From: an uncultured Alphaproteobacteria bacterium
Lineage (GTDB): Bacteria; Pseudomonadota; Alphaproteobacteria; UBA3830
DNA: 64,000 nt
Reading direction: 5' to 3'
NCBI GenBank assembly: GCA_905233185.1
Contig: CAJODB010000003.1
Coordinates: 30,137-94,136 of the forward strand
Shown here: positions 46,219 to 54,493 of the stretch, one piece after another
Layout: each line of letters starts with the position of its first letter
How positions within the stretch are numbered: position 1 is the first letter of the stretch
The notes under the pieces: generated by a model
Databases searched by the model: none
The model's input: only the letters and a program-made list of their open reading frames with translations
What the model was told of the DNA's origin: nothing
Made by a program: the position numbers and the translations under genes

Positions 46219-46925
46219 ATGTTCAACTTGTTTAAAATCAATTTGTGTAAAAATTGCGGGGGGGGGTATTCGCCTTCTTACACAGGATTTTGCGTGGATA
46301 CAAACCATATAAAGGCGGTGTATTAATTGAATTCACTTTCAGTATTCCCGTTTGTATCACTCTTCTATTTTTTGTATCTGATCATTATCGTTTTTATGAA
46401 TTGAAAAACAAAATAAAAACTTCCGCATATTTACTTGCAAGCATGGTGCAGCAAATAAAAAATAGCAATTCAGATAAACAAATAACAAAAGCAGACATAA
46501 ATAGAATGGTGTATGCAAGTTGTCTTAATCTTTTTCATACAAACAGTATGTTTAAGCCTTATCCATTCGGAATATATTACAAAACGCGTTTTCACTATGT
46601 AAAGAAGGAAAATGATAATTACAAATACTGTTTTTGGACCTCGGATACAGGGAATGGTGGATTTTCTTTTAATGGAGGAATGTATAATTCAAATCTGACA
46701 TCTACAACAAAGTCGCAATCTCAAGTGGAAGCGATACATCCTGATTTGGTTTGTTATAAAGACGGCGAAGAGCGCTTGCTTATTATATGTTTTTATGGTG
46801 CTGTAGGTTTTACAAAATCAAAGCTTGGATTATTTTTATTGGAACCTAAATTCGGAGATAATGGTAATTTCGTTTATAAATTAGTTATTACTCCAAAACC
46901 GGGATTATTTCCGCCTGCATGGTAA
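46219..46925 (+). CDS. TadE-like pilus/envelope protein 1, out of frame at a G9 tract
   Basis: The body has a TadE-like N-terminal segment GGVLIEFTFSIPVCITLLFF, then about 190 residues of exported domain ending TPKPGLFPPAW. ATG 46219 has GGAGAA at the right distance and reads MFNLFKINLCKNCGGG, but after the nine G it continues YSPSYTGFC and stops after 35 residues. The main frame is open only from within the tract (ORF track TTG 46254, with no ribosome binding site). Ten or seven G would join ATG to the body and give about 235 aa. So the gene is OFF as written, or is made by slippage. A sister copy at 56.2 kb has the same layout. Confidence 0.8.
46258..46266 (+). repeat. G9 tract at the 5' end of tadE-like gene 1
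   Basis: Nine G follow TGTGTAAAAATTGC and precede TATTCGCCTTCT. It separates the ATG-started short frame from the TadE-like body. The flanks match the tract at 56239. Confidence 0.9.
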
Positions 46926-46977
46926 GGAAATTTTTATTTTGAATATTTTTATATATTTGCTTTCTGAGTATAACTTT

Positions 46978-47022
46978 CTTCAGGATAATAAAAGCTCGCT
47001 GAGTCTGTTTATTATCCTGAAG
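46978..47022. terminator. 15-bp perfect inverted repeat between convergent genes
   Basis: CTTCAGGATAATAAA and its exact complement enclose a 15-base loop between tadE-like gene 1 (plus) and the small secreted-protein gene (minus). No T-run follows in either direction on the exit side, so it is not a textbook terminator, but position and strength suggest a shared 3' end structure. Confidence 0.5.
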
Positions 47023-47059
47023 AAATAAAAAAAATTTATATATTGATTCCTTTTATATT

Positions 47060-47530
47060 TTATATACTGAAGTTTGACTTAGTTTTATGGGCTATAATGT
47101 TATTGCTATGATCATATTTCTGTATTAAAGCGTTTCTTAACAATGTTATGAGAATAGTTGCATTAAATGTCATAGCCAAAGAAGAAACTTTTCCGGAAGT
47201 TAAGTAAATAACAGAAAAATTCTCGAACTCCCTTTTTGCGTCTGGTGAAAATTCCGTAAGATCTTCTTCATTTATGCACTCAATTCCTAGCCTTTTAAAA
47301 TTATCTACAGCCTGAATTAGTTGATCATTTCCCGAACCGTGGGCGAGCTCTTCAATCTGGGTTAAGGTGTCATTTAGTGGCTGTAGTTTTTCTTGAGCAC
47401 GCGCAAAACTTCCATTAGGTGACAGCAAAACGCGAATATCATCTGGTATTCCTTCTCCTACATCTGAAGCAAGAACAACTCCGATATTCAACATTATTGC
47501 TGAAGCAAACAAAAGTACTTTTTTATTCAT
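47060..47530 (-). CDS. Small secreted protein, unknown
   Basis: The 156-aa protein has a clear signal peptide (MNKKVLLFASAIMLNIGVVLA), then an acidic helical domain with a second hydrophobic stretch near 115-140 (SSLAMTFNATILITLLRNAL). No family is recognised. GGAGAAAAAAT lies before ATG 47530. It stands alone among other exported unknowns. Confidence 0.72.
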   Translation of the reverse strand: MNKKVLLFASAIMLNIGVVLASDVGEGIPDDIRVLLSPNGSFARAQEKLQPLNDTLTQIEELAHGSGNDQLIQAVDNFKRLGIECINEEDLTEFSPDAKREFENFSVIYLTSGKVSSLAMTFNATILITLLRNALIQKYDHSNNIIAHKTKSNFSI

Positions 47531-47724
47531 ATTTTTTCTCCTGTTTTTATTTTTCTTTTATTGTTTAAAAAAATTGTTACATATTTATTAACGATTACAT
47601 TTTGTAATCGTGTACTACATCAGCGACAAAAAAGACCAATATACAGAAAAAACTATGAAAACATTTGAATTAGCAACCTATATATAATGCGAAATCATTC
47701 AAATAGCAAGTATTAATTTCCTTA

Positions 47725-48702
47725 TTATTTTGAATCCAAGAAATCGTTTGTTTTTCTTAAAATATCAGTAATATCTGAATGAAAGTATTTTCCATAAGTC
47801 ATGAAACCATGAATAGCTCCAGGTAAAATGATTTGATTAACCTTTACTTTCGCTTTTTTTAATTTTTCAAAAAACGCCAATTGATCGTCCAACAAAATAT
47901 CACAGCTTGCGGATACTAGAAGAGTTTTTGGAAAAATTTCTGCATTTTCTTCCAATAGCGGATATACAAATTTATTATCTGAAAAGATCGGATCGTTATA
48001 TTCTGTTCCAATATATTGGTAAATGTAATTTTTGGTCCATTCTTTAGTAAGGCCATATCCATTTCCGAATAATTCATATGATTTACTTTCAAGATTATTA
48101 GACAATATCGGATATAACAAAATTTGTGCAATTGGAAGTTGTTTGTATCTTATTGCATTAAGTTTTATACACAATGCTGCACATAGATTTGCACCAACAT
48201 TATCACCGATCAAAATGATATTTTTGTTTTCGAACTTCGAACACCAAATGTAAGTGCTTAAAACATCACTTAACGGCATGGGGAACTTGTATTCTGGAGA
48301 TAATCTATAATTTACAGAAAAAACTTTTCGAGATAAAACATTCGCAATTTTTCTGCATAATGTGTCATGAGTGTCTATACTGCCTTGAACCCATCCGCCT
48401 CCATGTATAAATAGAATTATTTCATTATGTGATTTTTGTAATGGCATATAGGTTCTCATACTCAACTTATGTTGACCATTCGGATTTCCTATTTCAAAGT
48501 CATCAACATTAGCAACTTCTTCTTTCTTTCCTGCATTATCCAAAAAAAAGCGATCTGAAACTTTTCGTCTAAAAAATGAGTAGAGATTAAAAGTGAGTTT
48601 ATCAAGTAATTTTAATTGATTATGCGATACAAAATCAGAAAGAACTAATCCTTTTAAAACTTCTTCGGAATTTTCGGATAAATTTGTAGTGTACTTATAC
48701 AA
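47725..48702 (-). CDS. HSL-type alpha/beta-hydrolase with the catalytic Ser replaced by Asn
   Basis: The 325-aa protein has the hormone-sensitive-lipase oxyanion motif HGGGWVQGS, the acid region SCDILLDDQ and the His in PGAIHGF. The nucleophile elbow, normally GDSAGGNL, reads GDNVGANL, and the codon is AAT. The usual Ser nucleophile is therefore missing while the rest of the triad is kept. It could be a pseudoenzyme or use another mechanism. No truncation is seen. The start MYKYTTNLSE lacks a signal peptide, so it is cytoplasmic. Confidence 0.85.
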   Translation of the reverse strand: MYKYTTNLSENSEEVLKGLVLSDFVSHNQLKLLDKLTFNLYSFFRRKVSDRFFLDNAGKKEEVANVDDFEIGNPNGQHKLSMRTYMPLQKSHNEIILFIHGGGWVQGSIDTHDTLCRKIANVLSRKVFSVNYRLSPEYKFPMPLSDVLSTYIWCSKFENKNIILIGDNVGANLCAALCIKLNAIRYKQLPIAQILLYPILSNNLESKSYELFGNGYGLTKEWTKNYIYQYIGTEYNDPIFSDNKFVYPLLEENAEIFPKTLLVSASCDILLDDQLAFFEKLKKAKVKVNQIILPGAIHGFMTYGKYFHSDITDILRKTNDFLDSK

Positions 48703-48879
48703 TTTACACTCTCCGCATTTGTTCTTTTTTTTAATTAAAGAAACATTACTTCAAACTAGCATTAACTTATAATACTTGTAAACCCCTTGCTTTAATTATT
48801 TCCCGTAAAAGTTGAACATTTGCCTTTGTTCAGTACTTATGTTAAGACTTTGTAAGAAAATTAACTGGGAATATAAAAA

Positions 48880-49557
48880 ATGGAGTTTCTTACAAATAAT
48901 TTTGTATACTTATCTGAGATAGAACCATCGATACTGCAAAATTTAAGATATGCTTCATCTGATAATTTGATCGGGCATAATCTGAGAGGATACAATGCAA
49001 ATAAGGTAATCCTTAAAGAAAAAGCAGCTCTGCGTCTAAAAGATGTGCAGAAATATCTCTTAGGAAAAGGATATACTCTTGTTATCTATGATGCTTATCG
49101 TCCGCAAAGAGCAGTTCAGCATTTTGTTGAATGGTCTCAGAATAATGATATATCAACAAAAAACTACTATTATCCGACTTTGGATAAAAAGATTCTTTTT
49201 GCTAAAGGTTATATCAGTTTAAAATCAGATCATTGCAAAGGATATACAGTCGATCTGACTATTATGCCTATTCAATCATCATTGAAGAAAATTTCCGTTT
49301 CTGAGCGACTTTTGAAAAACGGGGATAAGATTTCGTTTTTAGATGATGGTACGTTAGATATGGGAACAAGTTTTGATTGCTTTCATGAGGCATCACATCA
49401 TAATTCTGATTTGATAAGTGAAGCCAGTAAAGATAACCGAAAAATTTTGGAAGATACTATGCGAAAATTCGGTTTTTCTACCATAGATGTAGAGTGGTGG
49501 CATTACACACTTTCTGATATCGATAGCACAGAAGATTACGATTTTCCAATTGAATAA
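48880..49557 (+). CDS. ddpX: D-Ala-D-Ala dipeptidase, VanX/DdpX family (M15D)
   Basis: The 225-aa protein has the zinc ligands in SDHCKGYTVDLT (SxHxxGxxxD) and VEWWHY, with an upstream YDAYRPQRA that holds the conserved Arg. It hydrolyses D-alanyl-D-alanine, more likely for reuse of wall fragments than for vancomycin resistance, given a Gram-negative outer membrane. No signal peptide is visible. No van regulatory genes are nearby. It stands alone and divergent from the hydrolase gene. Confidence 0.9.
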   Translation: MEFLTNNFVYLSEIEPSILQNLRYASSDNLIGHNLRGYNANKVILKEKAALRLKDVQKYLLGKGYTLVIYDAYRPQRAVQHFVEWSQNNDISTKNYYYPTLDKKILFAKGYISLKSDHCKGYTVDLTIMPIQSSLKKISVSERLLKNGDKISFLDDGTLDMGTSFDCFHEASHHNSDLISEASKDNRKILEDTMRKFGFSTIDVEWWHYTLSDIDSTEDYDFPIE

Positions 49558-49567
49558 ATAGTTTCGA

Positions 49568-50632
49568 TCACTTTTTAGATTGCTTTTTGAACATCGTCAA
49601 GTTTGGATCTTCCGCAATCATTTCTTCTGCGATTTGAACGCTATTTAAAGCTGCGCCTTTACGTAAATTATCACATGCGACCCACAACATAAGTCCATTT
49701 TTTACAGAATAATCTCTTCTTATGCGGCTTACATATACTCCATCTTCACCTTGTACATCGATTGGCGTTGCAAAAACGCCTGCGCCGTCTCTCCTGTCAA
49801 GTGTAACTATTCCTTCAAAATTATCAAAAGCTTCAAAAGCATCATCTTCCGTAATAGGTTTTGCAAATTCACAGGCTAATGATAAACAATGTCCGATAAA
49901 AGTAGGAACTCTAACGCAAGTAACTGCGACTTTTACATCAGATTTTAGTATTTTGCATATTTCTGTGGATATTTTTTCTTCCTCATCACAAGCTCCAAGT
50001 GTTCCTATATCTCCTATCGCGGGAATAACGTTATATGCAATTTGTTTTTGAAATACTTCTGGAATTGGCGAGCCTGCAGCAATAATTGTTTTTGCTTGAT
50101 TAAAAAGCTCATCGATTGCGCGTCTTCCCGCTCCTGAAACTGACTGATATGTCGAAACGACCACTCTTTTTATCGGAGATATTTCAGACAAAGCTTTGAG
50201 AGTCATAGCAAGAGGAACGACAATACAGTTTGGTGTGGAAATAATGCCTAACGGAGCGCCTTTTTTTAAAACTTTTGCATTTATTTCAGGGATAATAAGA
50301 GGAACTTTTGAATTTAAACGGAAATAAGAGCTCTTATCTATTATAACACTTCCGCAATCTGTAACTTGTTCAGCATATTTTCGTGTGACAGTATTCCCTG
50401 CGCAAAAAAAAGCCAAATCAATATCGGAAAAATCTACATTTTCAAATGTGGTCACTTTTATCGATTTATTTCTGAATGAAACCTCTCGTCCTGAGAATCT
50501 ATTAGACGCGATTGGGATTAAATTGGCTATCGGAAATTTCCTTTCGGCAAGAATATCAATAGTTTTTCCGCCTGTACTTCCTGTCGCTCCAACAATAGCT
50601 ACATTATATTCTTTTGCATTCGTATATCTCAT
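49568..50632 (-). CDS. asd: Aspartate-semialdehyde dehydrogenase
   Basis: This is the second step of the aspartate pathway to diaminopimelate, lysine, threonine and methionine. It has NADP-binding VAIVGATGSTGGKT, the active-site Cys in STPNCIVVPLAM and VVSTYQSVSGAGRRAIDEL, with the late VRVPTFIGHC. ATG 50632 (MRYTNAKEYN) has AGAGG six bases upstream and is preferred over the ORF-track start at 50674. About 354 aa. LysC is 33 kb away. Confidence 0.94.
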   Translation of the reverse strand: MRYTNAKEYNVAIVGATGSTGGKTIDILAERKFPIANLIPIASNRFSGREVSFRNKSIKVTTFENVDFSDIDLAFFCAGNTVTRKYAEQVTDCGSVIIDKSSYFRLNSKVPLIIPEINAKVLKKGAPLGIISTPNCIVVPLAMTLKALSEISPIKRVVVSTYQSVSGAGRRAIDELFNQAKTIIAAGSPIPEVFQKQIAYNVIPAIGDIGTLGACDEEEKISTEICKILKSDVKVAVTCVRVPTFIGHCLSLACEFAKPITEDDAFEAFDNFEGIVTLDRRDGAGVFATPIDVQGEDGVYVSRIRRDYSVKNGLMLWVACDNLRKGAALNSVQIAEEMIAEDPNLTMFKKQSKK

Positions 50633-50763
50633 TAAAAACCTCTTAATATTGTGAGCGACATTATTTATCGGCATTTTAAAACTTAATCTTGATTAACTCA
50701 AAGAAAAAAGCAAGAATATTTAAGAGAAAACTATCTGAATTTCAAAGGCGACATTTTTCGATT

Positions 50764-52023
50764 ATGCAGTTATTTGAACAAACACATCCTTTAGCAGACA
50801 GAATACGTCCGACTGAAATAAGTGAACTTATCGGACAAAATGTCTGTGATCAAATTCCATCGATCGAAAATTTACAATCTATGATTTTTTGGGGACCTCC
50901 CGGGTCAGGAAAGACATCATTAGCGAAAATTTTAGCCCAAAAAAGCGGATTACATTTCGAAGAAACTTCGGCAGTTATGCATGCTACTGCGAAATTCCGA
51001 TCAATTTTTGAAATGGCAGCTAATGATCCATCACAAAAAATATTAGTTTTGATGGATGAAATACATCATTTAAATAAAAGCCAGCAAGATATTTTTCTTC
51101 CACATCTTGAAAATGGTTCATTAATCTTAATAGGAACAACAACTGAGAATCCTTCGTTTGAATTACGACCGGCACTTCTATCTCGCTGTAAGGTTATCAC
51201 TTTTGAACGGCTTCAATTGGATGATCTTGACAAAATTTTGCAGCGTGCAGAAAAATATATGAAGAAAGAATTGCCTTTAACTCCTGAAGCAAGACAGCAT
51301 TTGTGTCTTATGTCAGATGGAGACGGTCGTTATCTTTTGAATCGCGCCGAAGAATTACTCGCACTGAATACAAATAAAAAAATCTCTGTAGAAGAATTAG
51401 AAAAAATGGCACCGAAGCGCGCGATGGTTTACGATTCTACAAAAGAAGAGCATTACAATCTTCTTAGCGCGTTTCATAAATCATTACGTGGCTCAGATGT
51501 TGATGCGGCACTTTATTGGACAAACCGGATGCTTATTGGTGGAGAAAATCCGCTAATTATTGCACGTAGGTTAATCAGATTTGCGGCAGAAGATGTCGGT
51601 ATGGCTGATCCAAATGCACTTCTGCAAGCCATTGCAGCGCACCAAACTTATTCAATGCTTGGTTCTCCTGAAGGTGAACTTGCTATAACAAACGCTGTAA
51701 TTTATTTGGCGACAGCTCCAAAATCTAATGCTGCATATCTTGCGTATAATGAATCAAAACAATGCGCGAAATTTTACGGTTCACTTCCTGTTCCGAAAAA
51801 AATTCGCAATGCTCCGACGAAATTAATGGAAGAATTAAAATATGGCGAAGGATATATTTATGATCACAATACTAAAGATGGAGTTTCTGGAGATAATTTT
51901 TTTCCTGATGAATTATCGCGAAAGCAGTTCTATCGCCCGGTTGAACGTGGCTTTGAAAGAGAGCTGAAAAAACGTGTTGAATGGTTAGAGAAAAAAAGAA
52001 AAGAAAAAGAGAGCAGAAGATAA
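50764..52023 (+). CDS. rarA: Replication-associated recombination ATPase RarA (MgsA)
   Basis: The AAA+ clamp-loader-like protein begins MQLFEQTHPLADRIRPTEIS and has Walker A GPPGSGKTSL, Walker B VLMDEIHHLNKSQQD, sensor GTTTENPSFELRPALLSRC and the C-terminal MgsA domain (YDSTKEEHYNLLSAFHKSLR, RRLIRFAAEDVGMADP). It acts at stalled forks. The ORF track starts 25 codons earlier at a TTG with a basic extension; the conserved protein starts at ATG 50764. Confidence 0.92.
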   Translation: MQLFEQTHPLADRIRPTEISELIGQNVCDQIPSIENLQSMIFWGPPGSGKTSLAKILAQKSGLHFEETSAVMHATAKFRSIFEMAANDPSQKILVLMDEIHHLNKSQQDIFLPHLENGSLILIGTTTENPSFELRPALLSRCKVITFERLQLDDLDKILQRAEKYMKKELPLTPEARQHLCLMSDGDGRYLLNRAEELLALNTNKKISVEELEKMAPKRAMVYDSTKEEHYNLLSAFHKSLRGSDVDAALYWTNRMLIGGENPLIIARRLIRFAAEDVGMADPNALLQAIAAHQTYSMLGSPEGELAITNAVIYLATAPKSNAAYLAYNESKQCAKFYGSLPVPKKIRNAPTKLMEELKYGEGYIYDHNTKDGVSGDNFFPDELSRKQFYRPVERGFERELKKRVEWLEKKRKEKESRR

Positions 52024-52080
52024 AAATTTTTCTGCATATACTGTATGTTATAAACGGTATTATTTTTGTTTGAGTTTTTT

Positions 52081-52917
52081 ATGGTTTGTAATTTTTCTCC
52101 CATTGCGTTTTCCATTTTTGGTTTTCCGATACATTGGTATTCGCTTGCGTATATTTTCGGAATAATTTTTGCCTTCGAATTAACAAAGCATTTGGGAAAA
52201 AGAATTGTACAGTGGGGAGGAATAAATGGTTCGGAAGATTTATCTTTAAAAGTACCATCTAAAAACAATCTTGAAGAATTTTTGAACTATGCAGTAATAG
52301 GAATAGTTGTTGGTGGCCGGCTCGGACATGTTCTTTTTTATGATTTCGATTATTATTCCGCTTATCCGATGGAAATTTTGCGCGTATGGAAGGGGGGAAT
52401 GTCGTTTTTCGGTGGTTTCCTTGGCTCTATAAGTGCTGCTGCGATATTTTGTTGGCGCAAAAATATTAATTTTTGGAATTTCGCCGATCTTTGGTCTCTC
52501 GGAGTACCAATTGGACTATGTTTCGGACGAATTGCGAACTTCATTAATGGAGAATTGCTTGGAAAAGAAACAACTGCTGTATGGGGAGTAATTTTCAGAG
52601 ATGGTATTTTGCGTCATCCAAGTCAATTGTATGAAGCTTTTTTGGAAGGAGTTATTTTATTTTGTGTAATGCTCTATTGCTTCTATATTAAAAAGCTATA
52701 TCGATACAAGGGCGCTTTGTCAGGAGTATTTTGTTTAGGGTACGGTATCGCAAGATTCATCGGAGAATTTTTCCGTGAACCTGATTCATTATTCAGTTAT
52801 GAATTGCTAATAAAGACCAATCTGAATTTAAACCAATACATGAGCATCGGAATATTTTTGTTGGGTATCGTATTAGTATATCGCAGTGTGGATAAGCCGA
52901 TAATGAATCCGAATTAG
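52081..52917 (+). CDS. lgt: Prolipoprotein diacylglyceryl transferase
   Basis: This inner-membrane enzyme transfers diacylglycerol to the lipobox Cys of prolipoproteins, such as Pal in this window. Motifs are HWYSLAYIFG, GGRLGHVLFYD, GGMSFFGGFLG, GRIANFINGELLG and RHPSQLYEAFLE, with about seven helices. The ORF track begins at TTG 52066; ATG 52081 is a likely alternative. A six-G run at about 52392 encodes the conserved KGGMSFFGG and has no G9-type flanks. Its last four bases overlap the end of the convergent EptA-like gene. Confidence 0.95.
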   Translation: MVCNFSPIAFSIFGFPIHWYSLAYIFGIIFAFELTKHLGKRIVQWGGINGSEDLSLKVPSKNNLEEFLNYAVIGIVVGGRLGHVLFYDFDYYSAYPMEILRVWKGGMSFFGGFLGSISAAAIFCWRKNINFWNFADLWSLGVPIGLCFGRIANFINGELLGKETTAVWGVIFRDGILRHPSQLYEAFLEGVILFCVMLYCFYIKKLYRYKGALSGVFCLGYGIARFIGEFFREPDSLFSYELLIKTNLNLNQYMSIGIFLLGIVLVYRSVDKPIMNPN

Positions 52918-54437
52918 TTAGATTTTTCTTGCATTGATAAAATACTTTTCGAAAGATCAATTGATTTATGTTTCATACGTGCCAGATCTATGATCGTGTA
53001 TGCTGTTTTGTCGGTTACGTATGGTGTATCAGTGTTCCATGCTTTTATAAATGCTGAATTTTTATTTTTGTATTCATCAGAAACCCAAAGAATAAATGGG
53101 ATTTCATAGGCATTTGGTCCTTTTCTTGCACCAAGATCGCATTCTTTTGTATCGTTTATATCTTGTCCATGATCGCTGAGATAAAGCATAGCACTGTACC
53201 CATTATATTTCTTTAATGAATTTAATATCTTATTTAAAATATAATCTGTATAAAAAATACTATTATCATATTGCGCGGTACAAATGGCTTTGCCTTTATC
53301 AAAATAATTTGAAGGAAGTTTGAATCGATCAAAGTTTGATGGATATCGGAAAATTAATGGAGTATGGGATCCTATTAAATGGAGAACGATTAATTTTTTC
53401 TTTGCTTTATCTTTTAGTGCTGTATGAAAGTATTGCAACAGGCTTTCATCGAAAAGAGATTTGTCATTTATACCTGCATTGTTTATGAATGCATATTCAT
53501 CGCAAAGTTTTCCTAAGCGCATGACAGAATTATCAAAGATATTAAACCGTCCTTGGTTTGAAAACCAAAAAGTTTTAAAGCCGGCATCTTTGAAGAAATG
53601 AATTAATGTATATTGTTGAGTACTTGATGTATTTAAATCCAATTGAAACATAGACTTTACAGCGCCGGAAGTAAAAGCATGAGCGGTATTAACATTTTTG
53701 AAGACAAAGAGTTCACTTTTAAGATTGTCGAAGTACGGAGTAGTTTGTCGATTATATCCGTAGATGCTCATATGTTTTCTGTCAACACTTTCTCCAATGA
53801 CAATCACATACGTTTGTGAAAAATTATTATCTATTTCGCATGTTATTCCTTTAAGCGGAATATGCTTTTTATCAAATTCTTTCGCTTCTCTCAAATCAGC
53901 ATGATATTCATTTGTTATCGAAATAATATTTTGAAAAGAAATAAGATCTGCAGAGATAAAGTTTGCGCCGAGTAAAGCATAGGCATATATACGATAGTGT
54001 TTGTTTGCAGAAATGCTTTTTATATTTTTCAATGAAAATGCGAAGATAATTATACCTAAATTGAATATTATATAAGCTGCATAATCTTTTAGGCAAAGTA
54101 TCGCTTCTTTTATGTCCGTGCTGAAAATCGCATTCATGAAATCTTCATATATGGGAAAGCCACTGACATAAACGGAGACAATATTCAGCGCTGTCGGTAT
54201 ATAAATTAGTAATGTCCAAATTAAAATAATTATTTTTTTATAATCAGTTAAAAGGTAGGTTATGAATGTCGTGAGAAATAATGTAAGTATTTGTAATGAC
54301 CTTATAAGTACACGCTCATTTGCATATAAAAAAATATGATATTCATCAAAAAAAATACTTAGATATAACTCCGCAAAGAAGGGTATACCTAAAATAAAAA
54401 ATGCGATTACGTGGTTTTTATATTTTGTTATCGCCAT
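52914..54437 (-). CDS. Phosphoethanolamine transferase-like sulfatase-fold protein, copy A
   Basis: The 507-aa protein has five N-terminal helices and then a periplasmic sulfatase-fold domain. Its nucleophile site is VIGESVDRKHMSIYGYNRQT, where Ser replaces the Thr common in EptA. Zinc-site motifs LHLIGSHTPL and LYLSDHGQDI, and the CDEY-type loop, are present. It likely decorates lipid A, core sugars or another envelope glycan with phosphoethanolamine. It is a tandem duplicate of the next gene, 56 bases away in the same direction. The acceptor is unknown. Confidence 0.88.
   Translation of the reverse strand: MAITKYKNHVIAFFILGIPFFAELYLSIFFDEYHIFLYANERVLIRSLQILTLFLTTFITYLLTDYKKIIILIWTLLIYIPTALNIVSVYVSGFPIYEDFMNAIFSTDIKEAILCLKDYAAYIIFNLGIIIFAFSLKNIKSISANKHYRIYAYALLGANFISADLISFQNIISITNEYHADLREAKEFDKKHIPLKGITCEIDNNFSQTYVIVIGESVDRKHMSIYGYNRQTTPYFDNLKSELFVFKNVNTAHAFTSGAVKSMFQLDLNTSSTQQYTLIHFFKDAGFKTFWFSNQGRFNIFDNSVMRLGKLCDEYAFINNAGINDKSLFDESLLQYFHTALKDKAKKKLIVLHLIGSHTPLIFRYPSNFDRFKLPSNYFDKGKAICTAQYDNSIFYTDYILNKILNSLKKYNGYSAMLYLSDHGQDINDTKECDLGARKGPNAYEIPFILWVSDEYKNKNSAFIKAWNTDTPYVTDKTAYTIIDLARMKHKSIDLSKSILSMQEKSN
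53640..53693. repeat. 54-base block identical between the two EptA-like genes (copy in gene A)
   Basis: This block matches 55217-55270 base for base, including synonymous sites, while flanking sequence has clearly diverged. It encodes the segment NTAHAFTSGAVKSMFQL just after the nucleophile motif. This is the pattern left by gene conversion or strong constraint. Confidence 0.7.
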
Positions 54438-54493
54438 AATATCTAATATTTATCAAATACAATTTAAATAGCGATTAACACCAAAAAATATCT

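Noticed and set aside
46254-46925. TadE-like gene 1 as a plain pseudogene
   Set aside because: The body is open over its full length, a second copy has the same single offset at the same kind of tract, and promoter and ribosome binding site are kept, which fits a switch better than decay.
48880-49557. VanX as evidence of glycopeptide resistance
   Set aside because: No vanH, vanA or regulators lie nearby and the outer membrane already excludes vancomycin, so salvage is more likely.
52392-52397. Six-G run in lgt
   Set aside because: It encodes the conserved KGGMSFFGG of Lgt, so protein constraint explains it; no shared flanks.
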